The notes under the pieces are model-generated. The model had not been told where the DNA came from. It worked only from the letters and a program-made list of their open reading frames with translations, and ran no database searches. DNA of 13,268 nt from assembly GCA_045594565.1 (NCBI GenBank), contig JAZNYT010000011.1:1-13268 (forward strand), given 5' to 3'. The DNA comes from RGIG6353 sp045594565. GTDB lineage: Bacteria > Bacillota > Clostridia > Oscillospirales > SIG627. The position numbers were made by a program, and so were the translations under genes. This document shows, in pieces, positions 1 to 6,568 of this stretch. Position 1 is the first letter of the stretch; every line of letters starts with the position of its first letter.

Positions 1-16
1 AATTAAATAGAAAACC

Positions 17-43
17 GCCTGTTCAATACAGACTTGAACAGGC
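17..43 (-). terminator. Candidate terminator hairpin downstream of the AraC-type gene
   Basis: A perfect 10-bp inverted repeat (17-26 with 34-43, 7-base loop) lies about 60 bases beyond the stop codon of the minus-strand regulator. On the minus strand the hairpin is followed by a mixed GGTTTTCTATTT tail, so the U-run is poor. On the plus strand a T-rich stretch follows only after about 12 bases. It may end the regulator transcript or a gene to the left of the window. The rest of 1-104 shows no gene. Confidence 0.45.
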
Positions 44-104
44 AGCTTAAAATATTCTTTTTTGTGTCTACTAACTATTGACTATTTCAAGAGCAATGCT
101 CTCG

Positions 105-908
105 TTATTTTTTATGCACCGACGGCGGCTTGCCGAAATGCTTTTTGTAAAAGAAGGAAAAGTAGCTTACAGAGGAAAAATTCAGCAAATCGGAGGTTTC
201 TTCAACGCTTTTCCCTTCTGATAAAAGTCTCATTGCCTCGGTAGCTCTCATCTTTGAATAATAGGTTTTAGGGCCGATACCCGCAAAGGTTCTGAAAAGA
301 GATTTTATGGTACTGACACTCATAGCGCTTTTTTGAGATATTTCTTCAAGGGAAAGGTTGTCATAAAGACCGTTTTTCATTATTTCTATAATACGTCTAT
401 AGTTTTCCGCACCCTTGGAGTCGGCAAAAACGTCGTGTGGAGAATGACGGCGCAGCAGCTTTATTATAAAGGCTTCAAGAAGTATTACGTTTTCACAGCC
501 AACCTCGGTTTCATCGTAGTAAAGTGCTTTTCTGATACCCTTCATAATATCGGTGAATTCTTCAATCTCCTCCGGAGAGAGAAAGAACATACCGTCCGAA
601 AGTGTCGAGGGCATCTTGCCCGTATGAACAAAGGACAAGACGAAAAGATGAGGACTTGTACCTCCACTGCTCTTTATTCGGTGAAATTCCATAGGTGCGT
701 GAGCAATAAGATTACCTCTGCACAGGCGGTAGACCTTCTGTTCCTCAATTACCTCTACCTCACCGTCAAGAACACATACAAATTCCCAACTGTTATGAGA
801 CTCTCCTGCAAAATCAAAGCTACTGTCCCAATTATATTCAAAGCCTGTATTTATCTTTTTTATTCTGAAGGGAAATTCCACCTCAAAGCTTTTTAACTTT
901 TTCCTCAT
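105..908 (-). CDS. AraC-family transcriptional regulator
   Basis: 267 aa, the usual length for an AraC/XylS regulator with an N-terminal ligand domain. Residues about 20-95 look like a cupin sensor: hydrophobic strands, a GNLIAHAPMEFHRI-type stretch near 65-78 and a histidine-bearing turn. Residues about 171-265 form the two-helix-turn-helix AraC DNA-binding domain. The first HTH is near 186-206 (LSLEEISQKSAMSVSTIKSLF) and the second near 234-258, ending in the typical YFSFFYKKHFGKPPS signature. The start at 908 is preceded by GAGGG seven bases upstream. The gene diverges from the GH109-like gene at 1042, a common arrangement for a local sugar-responsive regulator and its target. That pairing, and a carbohydrate-type ligand, are inference from position only. 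The family call is firm; the effector is unknown. Confidence 0.92.
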   Translation of the reverse strand: MRKKLKSFEVEFPFRIKKINTGFEYNWDSSFDFAGESHNSWEFVCVLDGEVEVIEEQKVYRLCRGNLIAHAPMEFHRIKSSGGTSPHLFVLSFVHTGKMPSTLSDGMFFLSPEEIEEFTDIMKGIRKALYYDETEVGCENVILLEAFIIKLLRRHSPHDVFADSKGAENYRRIIEIMKNGLYDNLSLEEISQKSAMSVSTIKSLFRTFAGIGPKTYYSKMRATEAMRLLSEGKSVEETSDLLNFSSVSYFSFFYKKHFGKPPSVHKK

Positions 909-955
909 ATCAAAGCCCTCGTTTCAAAATTGCCCAAAATCGTAAATAATATGTC

Positions 956-981
956 CTAAAACGCATTTACTTACGCTTTAG
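956..981. promoter_or_regulatory. Candidate operator between the divergent genes
   Basis: CTAAAACG (956-963) and CGCTTTAG (974-981) form an inverted repeat with one mismatch and a 10-base spacer. Overlapping it are two near-direct copies, ACGCATTTA (961-969) and ACGCTTTAG (973-981), about one helical turn apart. The element lies just upstream of the plus-strand -10 (988-993). It also sits next to a weak minus-strand -10-like TATTAT (946-951) that could serve the AraC-type gene. A regulator bound here could act on both promoters. This is inferred from symmetry and position. Confidence 0.35.
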
Positions 982-993
982 TGTTGGTATAAT
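967..993 (+). promoter_or_regulatory. Extended -10 promoter for the GH109-like gene
   Basis: TATAAT at 988-993 is preceded by TGG (985-987), giving an extended -10 element (TGnTATAAT). A second overlapping TATAAT occurs at 994-999. No good -35 hexamer is present at 17 bases; TTTACT (967-972) is the nearest T-rich candidate. A weak -35 with an extended -10 fits activator dependence. Transcription would start near 1000, leaving a leader of about 42 bases with AGAGG at 1028-1032. Confidence 0.5.
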
Positions 994-1041
994 TATAATA
1001 AGAACAGTAAATTTTGTCAATAACGAGAGAGGAAATATGAT

Positions 1042-2310
1042 ATGAAAGAAAAAATCAAGGTTGGCTATATAGGACTTGGAAGACGCGGTTATTACGTAAT
1101 GGAGCCTTGCGTATCCGAAATGAGCGACGTTGAGATTGTGGCAATATGCGACCTTAATCCCGATAAAATAGAAAGAGCAAAAAATATGCTTGTTTCCAAG
1201 GGACGCCCCGAGCCTTTTTGCACAACTGACTACAAGGAAATTCTGAAGATTGAAGAGCTCGACGCTGTATTTATTATGACAAGCTGGAATTCAAGAATAA
1301 AGCTTGCTATTGAATCTATGTATGCGGGAAAATACACAGCCATCGAGGTAGGCTGTGCATTTGATATTTCAGAGTGCTACGAGCTTGTAGATGCATATGA
1401 GAAGACGGGTGTTCCCGTTATGATGCTTGAAAACTGCTGCTACGGACGAAACGAAATGATGGCTCTCCGTATGGTTAAAGAGGGGCTTTTCGGTGAGCTT
1501 GTACACGCTGACGGCGCTTATCATCACTACCTCAACGAATGTGAGTTTTTCGTTAAAAAAGATGGTAAAATCATTACTGACCACTACCGTCTTGCAGAGT
1601 ATAAAAACAGATGCCTTGAAAATTATCCTACCCACGAGTTTGGACCTATATCAAAGTGTCTTAGCATCAACCGTGGCAACCGCTTTGTATTTCTTGTTTC
1701 CGTTGCATCGAAGGCGAGAGGAATCGAGACATATATGAAAGATCACGTGTCCGACCATCCTTATTCCGGTGAGAGCTTCAAGCAGGGCGACATTATCGAC
1801 ACAATTCTCACCTGTGCAAACGGTGAAACTGTAAGAATTACTCTTGACACAACTCTTCCCCGTGCCTTCTACAGCCGTGAGTTTACAATCAGAGGAACAA
1901 AGGGTATGTGCGAAGAAAGCGGAGCAGGAAGATTTACCTTCTTCCTTGAGGGTATGCCCGAGGGTAAGACCTTTGACAACAAAGCGGAAATGTATGAAAA
2001 GTACGACCATCCCCTTCATCGCGAGTACGTTACTGCAGGCGAAAAGGGCGGTCACGGCGGTATGGACTGGCTTGTTGTAAGGGCGTTCGTAGAAAGCGTT
2101 AAAGCGGGTGCTGCAACACCTATTGATGCTTACGATACCGCAACTCTTCTCGCTGTAGGTCCTCTTTCGGAGGCTTCCATAAACAAAGGCTCACAACCTG
2201 TTGAATTCCCTGACTTTACAAGAGGCAAGTGGTTCAGACGAGAGGATACCTTTACAGGTAAATATTCACTCGACGTCATCGTTGACGACCCCGGCGTTTC
2301 TATATTTTAA
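1042..2310 (+). CDS. Gfo/Idh/MocA-fold protein resembling NAD-dependent glycoside hydrolase family 109
   Basis: 422 aa. An N-terminal Rossmann fold carries GLGRRG (residues 11-16) and an acidic second-strand end (CDLNPD), as in NAD(P)-binding oxidoreductases. The EKP motif usual in this superfamily is replaced by IEVG (101-104), so the classical dehydrogenase lysine is absent. Instead it has stretches I recognise from GH109 alpha-N-acetylgalactosaminidase-type enzymes: ENCCYGR (130-136), YPTHEFGP (195-202, usually YPTHGLGP), GHGGMD (337-342) and PDFTRGKW (390-397). GH109 enzymes cleave glycosides through a transient NAD-dependent oxidation at C3 followed by elimination. No signal peptide is seen, so it probably acts in the cytoplasm on an imported sugar. 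AGAGG lies nine bases before the start. No transporter is linked. The superfamily is certain; the GH109 subfamily is likely; the substrate is unknown. Confidence 0.88.
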   Translation: MKEKIKVGYIGLGRRGYYVMEPCVSEMSDVEIVAICDLNPDKIERAKNMLVSKGRPEPFCTTDYKEILKIEELDAVFIMTSWNSRIKLAIESMYAGKYTAIEVGCAFDISECYELVDAYEKTGVPVMMLENCCYGRNEMMALRMVKEGLFGELVHADGAYHHYLNECEFFVKKDGKIITDHYRLAEYKNRCLENYPTHEFGPISKCLSINRGNRFVFLVSVASKARGIETYMKDHVSDHPYSGESFKQGDIIDTILTCANGETVRITLDTTLPRAFYSREFTIRGTKGMCEESGAGRFTFFLEGMPEGKTFDNKAEMYEKYDHPLHREYVTAGEKGGHGGMDWLVVRAFVESVKAGAATPIDAYDTATLLAVGPLSEASINKGSQPVEFPDFTRGKWFRREDTFTGKYSLDVIVDDPGVSIF

Positions 2311-2458
2311 TTGAAAATTGAATTTACTTATTCAAGGGGAGAGTACTTTTTATAGAAAAGTCGCCTTCGGCAACTGATGTTCGCTAACGCTCACGTTTTT
2401 ATAGGTAGACTTTGTTTTTTACAATGAGTTGCGATGCAATTTCCTATGTAATAAAAAA
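2311..2458. other. Intergenic segment with small repeats, no gene seen
   Basis: No supported reading frame. It contains a short hairpin-like GTCGCCTTCGGCAAC, two copies of TTTTTATAG near 2347-2355 and 2395-2403 flanking a 40-base GC-richer core, and an imperfect hairpin centred on TTGCGATGCAA. The mixture looks like a degenerate dispersed non-coding repeat rather than unique spacer. Only one copy is present in this window, so this cannot be confirmed here. Confidence 0.3.
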
Positions 2459-2493
2459 AATTGAGATACTTCAAAAAAAGAAGTATCTCAATT
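2459..2493. terminator. Bidirectional terminator between convergent genes
   Basis: A perfect 14-bp stem (2459-2472 with 2480-2493) encloses a loop of seven A on the plus strand. Read on the minus strand, it follows the tandem-ACT stop codon by 8 bases and runs into TTTTTT, a strong intrinsic terminator for the six-gene operon. Read on the plus strand, it is followed by CTTTTATC and can end the GH109-like transcript too. Confidence 0.85.
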
Positions 2494-2501
2494 CTTTTAT
2501 C

Positions 2502-2924
2502 TTATAAATCCTTCGGGTCGAGCATTTCAACACCCTTTGCTCGAAGTACCTTTTCCGCCTTTTCCTCATCGTCGGCTTTGAGTACCATCAAAGCCTTTGA
2601 GGTGTCGCGAGCGAGAAAGGCGTACATATATTCAACGCCGATGCCCTCTTCCGTAAGGTCACCCAGTACCTCTGCGAGTCCGCCTGCCTTATCGTCGATA
2701 TATACCGCAATAACGTCGGTAGCTTTTGCGATAACTCCTATTTCCTGAAGACACTTTTTCGCTTTATCTGTATCGTCTACAATAACTCTGAGTATTCCGA
2801 AATCGGTTGTGTCCGCAATAGAAAGTGCTCTCATATTGATACCGTTTTTACCGATGGCATCAATGATTGCTTCAAGTCTGCCCACTTTGTTCTCTACAAA
2901 TACGGAAAGTTGTTTTATAAACAT
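2502..2924 (-). CDS. Tandem ACT-domain protein (amino-acid-binding regulatory protein)
   Basis: 140 aa made almost entirely of two ACT domains. The first covers about residues 3-63 (IKQLSVFVENKVGRLEAI, with the NxxGRL ligand-turn signature) and the second about 70-136 (DDKAGGLAEVLGDL). ACT domains bind small ligands, most often amino acids, usually to control a partner enzyme. It is the last gene of the operon, 13 bases after the PaaK-type gene, with its AGGAGG in the gap. Small tandem-ACT proteins next to PaaK-type ligases are a familiar arrangement. The reasonable inference is that it senses an aromatic amino acid and tunes the ligase or IorAB, but no target is visible. It has no catalytic domain. 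The start at 2924 is fixed by the ribosome site eight bases upstream. Confidence 0.9.
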   Translation of the reverse strand: MFIKQLSVFVENKVGRLEAIIDAIGKNGINMRALSIADTTDFGILRVIVDDTDKAKKCLQEIGVIAKATDVIAVYIDDKAGGLAEVLGDLTEEGIGVEYMYAFLARDTSKALMVLKADDEEKAEKVLRAKGVEMLDPKDL

Positions 2925-2937
2925 TTTTCTTCCTCCT

Positions 2938-4242
2938 TTAGCTGAGCTTTCTTAAATCTATTATTCTCTTTGCCTTGCCTTCGCTTCTGACAATGGATTT
3001 GGGGTTAACGAGAGTAACCTTGGGACCTATGCCGAGAGTTGAACGAAGATTCTCGGAAATAGTCTTCTCTACTCTCTCTATTCCCTTAACTCCGTCGGTG
3101 AAGAGCTCCTCACTCATTTCCACCTTCACCTCGAAGGTATCGTTATTGTTTACTCTGTCAACAACAATCTGGTAGTTAGGTGTAACGTCGCCGCCAACCT
3201 TAAGAAGTACCTCCTCAATCTGTGAGGGGAATACGTTGACTCCTCGGATAATGAGCATATCGTCTGTTCTTCCCTGAGGCTTATTCATTCTCACGTGAGT
3301 TCTGCCACACTTGCAAGGTTCGTAATTAAGAGAACATATATCTCTTGTTCTGTAACGGATAAGGGGGAATCCTTCCTTAGTGATAGTAGTGAATACAAGC
3401 TCACCCTGTGCACCTTTTGGAAGTACCTCGCCTGTATCGGGGTCGATGATTTCGGGAATAAAGTTGTCCTCGCAAACGTGCATACCGCACTGGTATTCAC
3501 ATTCATAAGAAACACCCGGTCCCATAATTTCGGAAAGACCGTAGATATCGTATGCTTTGATATTGAGCTTTTCTTCTATCTGACGTCTCATTTCTTCAGT
3601 CCAGGGCTCTGCACCGAAGATACCGGCTTTAAGAGAAAGCTTGTCCTTTACGCCCATTTCCTCGATAGCTTCACCGAGATACATAGCGTAAGATGGGGTA
3701 CAGCAAAGAACTGTCGAGCCGAAGTCAATCATCGTCTGTATCTGACGCTGGGTATTACCTGCCGAAATGGGGATAGCTGTTGCTCCCATTTTAACTGCGC
3801 CGTCGTGCGCACCGAAGCCACCTGTGAAGAGTCCGAGACCGTAGCCGACGTGTACGAAGGAATTTTCATCCGCACCCGTTGCCGCAAGCATTCTTGCAAA
3901 GCAGTTAGCCCACATATCAAGGTCGTTGTCGGTATATCCTACAACAATCTGCTTACCCGTTGTACCAGAGGAGGCGTGTACACGTCTTATCTCGGACATA
4001 GGAGTTGCAAAAAGTCCGTAGGGGTAATAGTCCCTGAGGTCCTGTTTATAGGAAAAGGGAAGCTTATGTAAATCTTCTATTCCGTGGATATCCGAGGGAG
4101 TAAGTCCCTTTTCGTCCATTCTCTTTCTGAAAAGCTCTACCTTTTCATACATTCTCTTTACCTGTGCCACGAGTCTTTCACTCTGGAGCTTTTCAAGCTC
4201 TGCACGAGGCATAGATTCAATTTCGGGTTGCCACATTGACAT
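2938..4242 (-). CDS. paaK: Phenylacetate-CoA ligase family protein (PaaK-type, AMP-forming)
   Basis: 434 aa, the normal PaaK length. It activates an arylacetate with ATP and CoA to the arylacetyl-CoA. The adenylation motifs are present: SSGTTGK (residues 91-97), YGLSE (234-238), RYRTRD (296-301) and GRTDDMLIIRG (324-334). A GKAKRI stretch near the C-terminus carries the likely catalytic lysine. A cysteine/histidine cluster (C248, C252, H255, C257, C303, C310, C312) could be a structural metal site. The gene follows iorB by 14 bases, with AGGAGG directly after the iorB stop. The start at 4242 is preferred over the Met two codons later because of the 8-base ribosome spacing. Beside IorAB, the acid may be phenyl-, 4-hydroxyphenyl- or indoleacetate; the tyrosine T-box upstream favours 4-hydroxyphenylacetate. 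The family is firm; the exact acid is inferred. Confidence 0.93.
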   Translation of the reverse strand: MSMWQPEIESMPRAELEKLQSERLVAQVKRMYEKVELFRKRMDEKGLTPSDIHGIEDLHKLPFSYKQDLRDYYPYGLFATPMSEIRRVHASSGTTGKQIVVGYTDNDLDMWANCFARMLAATGADENSFVHVGYGLGLFTGGFGAHDGAVKMGATAIPISAGNTQRQIQTMIDFGSTVLCCTPSYAMYLGEAIEEMGVKDKLSLKAGIFGAEPWTEEMRRQIEEKLNIKAYDIYGLSEIMGPGVSYECEYQCGMHVCEDNFIPEIIDPDTGEVLPKGAQGELVFTTITKEGFPLIRYRTRDICSLNYEPCKCGRTHVRMNKPQGRTDDMLIIRGVNVFPSQIEEVLLKVGGDVTPNYQIVVDRVNNNDTFEVKVEMSEELFTDGVKGIERVEKTISENLRSTLGIGPKVTLVNPKSIVRSEGKAKRIIDLRKLS

Positions 4243-4256
4243 AAAAATCTCCTCCT

Positions 4257-4814
4257 TTATAAGTTATATCCAAGATCGAATGCACGTAAGTTTACTTCAA
4301 GGAATTTGGGAGGTACTGTTGTCTTTATAGTCTCTACCCACTTTTCATAAGGTATATCAGTGCTCTTTGCCATAACGCCGATAAGAACAACGTTTACCGC
4401 CTTGGTGTTACCTGCCTCTTTTGCAAGGAAGAGGGCGTCAACGACAGTAGCGTCGCCGAGCTTTTCGGTAATATTTTCGGGATATTCAGCAAGTCCCGAA
4501 ATTACGGGCATGGGGTCTATCTTCTGATTGTTTACTATAATTTTTCCGCCCTTTTTGAGATAAGGAAGTGCGCGGTATGCTTCAAGAAGCTCGAAGGCGA
4601 GAATAATATCCGCCTCACCCTTGTCCACGATGGGGGAATAAACCTTATCTCCATACTTTACGTATGTTACAACGCTTCCGCCTCTCTGGCTCATTCCGTG
4701 AACCTCTGAAACCTTTACGTCGTAGCCTTCGTTTATAACTGTATTACCAAGTATTCGGCTTGCAAGGAGTGTACCCTGTCCGCCTACGCCTACAATCATT
4801 ATGTTCTTAGTCAT
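4257..4814 (-). CDS. iorB: Indolepyruvate:ferredoxin oxidoreductase, beta subunit
   Basis: 185 aa from the ATG at 4814. It is the gamma-type (CoA/2-oxoacid-binding) small subunit of the two-subunit 2-oxoacid:ferredoxin oxidoreductase. GVGGQG (residues 9-14) and SEVHGMSQRGGSV (36-48) are the hallmark motifs. With IorA it interconverts arylpyruvate plus CoA and arylacetyl-CoA plus CO2 using ferredoxin. The frame is open nine codons further upstream, to 4841. I reject that start because AGGAGG (4824-4829) lies inside the extension, nine bases before 4814, and the family begins at this methionine. Only one base separates the iorA stop from this start, so the two subunits are probably translationally coupled. 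Confidence 0.95.
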   Translation of the reverse strand: MTKNIMIVGVGGQGTLLASRILGNTVINEGYDVKVSEVHGMSQRGGSVVTYVKYGDKVYSPIVDKGEADIILAFELLEAYRALPYLKKGGKIIVNNQKIDPMPVISGLAEYPENITEKLGDATVVDALFLAKEAGNTKAVNVVLIGVMAKSTDIPYEKWVETIKTTVPPKFLEVNLRAFDLGYNL

Positions 4815-4815
4815 T

Positions 4816-6552
4816 TTATCTTTCCTCCTTTTCGATAGCACCGAAAGGACAAACGTTTATACAAAGTCCGCATCCGTTACACTGAGTTGCATCAATTACT
4901 ACCTTGCCCTCTCTTACGGTAATCGCAGGACAGCCAAGCTTCATGCACATCTTACAGTTACGGCATTTATCGGTTATCTTGCAAACACCCTCGTATTTTA
5001 CACTCTTAAGAAGTGCGCAGGGGCGTCCAGCAATAATTACAGATGGCTCTTCCCTCTCTACCTCTGCCTTTACAATCTTTTCAAAGCTCTTAACGTCGAA
5101 GGGGTCAGCAACCACAACATTGTCAATGCCGACAGCCTTACAAAGAGTTACAAGATTTACCTGTTTTGTTTCCTCTCCTCTTATGGTATAGCCTGTTGTG
5201 GGGTTATCCTGATGTCCGGTCATACCTGTGATGGAGTTGTCGAGAATGATAACGGTATTGTTGCCTTTATTGTAAACTATATCGATAAGTCCTGTTATAC
5301 CCGAATGCATAAAGGTGGAATCGCCGATGACAGATACAAGCTTTTTATTAAATTCAGCACCTCTCGCCTTTGCCATACCGTGTGCCGCCGAAACAGATGC
5401 GCCCATACAAATGGTGGTGTCAACCGACTGAAGAGGAAGTGTTGCACCGAGAGTATAGCATCCGATGTCGCCCGATACTACAAGACCGAGCTTTTTGAGT
5501 ACGTAGAAGGTGCCTCTGTGAGGACAGCCTGCACACATTACGGGAGGACGAACGGGAATTGTTTCGGTGATGGTCTTGCTTTCGGGAGCGTCCTCGCCAA
5601 GCACCGCCTTCCTTATCATTGCGGGAGTGTACTCACCAAGGAGTGTAAATGCTTCTTTGCCTATAACCTCAACGCCGAGCGCCTTTACGTGCTCCTCGAT
5701 TACGGGGTCAAGCTCCTCAATCACGAAAAGCTTATCGTGGCTCTTAGCAAAGTCGAGAATCTTCTTTTCGGGGAGGGGATAAACCATACCAAGCTTCAAG
5801 AAATCGGCTTTGTCCTGAAGTGCCTCTTTTGAATACATATAGGAGATACCTGCGGTGATAACACCAATCTTCGAGCCGTTCGATTCAACAACGTTGATAT
5901 CGGATTCCTCGGCAAACTCTGTGAGTGCCTTTATTCTGTCCTCAACCACAACGTGACGCTTTATAGCGTTGGCAGGCATCATAACATACTTGCCGATATT
6001 CTTCTCGTAGTCCTTAACTCCAACCTCTTCCCTATCGTGAAGCTCTACAAGGCTCTGTGAGTGGGAAACTCTTGTGGAGAGACGGATAAATACAGGAGTA
6101 TCGAATTTTTCTGAAAGCTCGAACGCCGCCTTCGTCATATCGCGGCACTCTGCAGAATCGGAGGGCTCGAGCATCATAATCTTGGAAGCCTTGGCATAGT
6201 GGCGGGAGTCCTGCTCGTTCTGTGAGGAGTGCATTCCCGGGTCGTCTGCTACGCAGAAAACGAGTCCGCCGTTGACACCTGTATAGCTTACTGTGAATAC
6301 AGGGTCTGCCATAACGTTGAGACCTACGTGCTTCATACAGCTCATAGCTCTAGCCCCGCCGATGGATGCGCCGATTGCCACCTCGGCTGCAACCTTTTCG
6401 TTAGGTGCCCATTCTGCATATATTTCTTCAAACTTAACTATTTCTTCTGTTATTTCGGTAGAAGGAGTGCCGGGGTATGAGGACACAACGTTTACGCCCG
6501 CCTCATAGGCACCTCTTGCAACTGCCGCATTTCCAAGCAGTAATTTTTTCAT
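4816..6552 (-). CDS. iorA: Indolepyruvate:ferredoxin oxidoreductase, alpha subunit
   Basis: 578 aa from 6552. Domains in order: an N-terminal pyrimidine-binding domain (YPGTPSTE, 26-33), a linker, a thiamine diphosphate-binding domain (CAGCPHRG 340-347, GDIGCYTLG 361-369, GDSTFMHSG 410-418 with NSITGMTGHQDNP from 439), and a C-terminal two-[4Fe-4S] ferredoxin domain. The cysteines of that domain are CRNCKMCMKLGCP (530-542) and CNGCGLCINVCP (558-569). The enzyme exchanges electrons with ferredoxin while oxidising arylpyruvates, or in reverse reductively carboxylating arylacetyl-CoA. The frame extends to 6588, but that would overlap the upstream ligase stop. GGGAG at about 6562-6566 places initiation at 6552, where the family begins (MKKLLLGNAA). 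It is 16 bases after the acyl-CoA synthetase gene. The enzyme family is certain; the working direction is inferred from the T-box. Confidence 0.96.
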   Translation of the reverse strand: MKKLLLGNAAVARGAYEAGVNVVSSYPGTPSTEITEEIVKFEEIYAEWAPNEKVAAEVAIGASIGGARAMSCMKHVGLNVMADPVFTVSYTGVNGGLVFCVADDPGMHSSQNEQDSRHYAKASKIMMLEPSDSAECRDMTKAAFELSEKFDTPVFIRLSTRVSHSQSLVELHDREEVGVKDYEKNIGKYVMMPANAIKRHVVVEDRIKALTEFAEESDINVVESNGSKIGVITAGISYMYSKEALQDKADFLKLGMVYPLPEKKILDFAKSHDKLFVIEELDPVIEEHVKALGVEVIGKEAFTLLGEYTPAMIRKAVLGEDAPESKTITETIPVRPPVMCAGCPHRGTFYVLKKLGLVVSGDIGCYTLGATLPLQSVDTTICMGASVSAAHGMAKARGAEFNKKLVSVIGDSTFMHSGITGLIDIVYNKGNNTVIILDNSITGMTGHQDNPTTGYTIRGEETKQVNLVTLCKAVGIDNVVVADPFDVKSFEKIVKAEVEREEPSVIIAGRPCALLKSVKYEGVCKITDKCRNCKMCMKLGCPAITVREGKVVIDATQCNGCGLCINVCPFGAIEKEER

Positions 6553-6568
6553 TTTCTTTTCTCCCTTT

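Noticed and set aside
333..896. Plus-strand 187-codon reading frame opposite the AraC-type gene
   Set aside because: Antisense to a full AraC regulator with both HTH motifs; no ribosome site or homology.
3295..4071. Plus-strand 258-codon reading frame opposite paaK
   Set aside because: Cysteine- and serine-rich nonsense translation with no domain or ribosome site; a shadow of the ligase.
4815..4841. Nine-codon N-terminal extension of IorB
   Set aside because: It contains the ribosome site and the iorA stop region; the family begins at MTKNIMIVGVGGQG.
4801..5832. Long plus-strand reading frame (343 codons) opposite iorA/iorB
   Set aside because: It is antisense to a gene with complete thiamine and ferredoxin motifs, shows no recognisable family and is an artefact of codon bias on the other strand.
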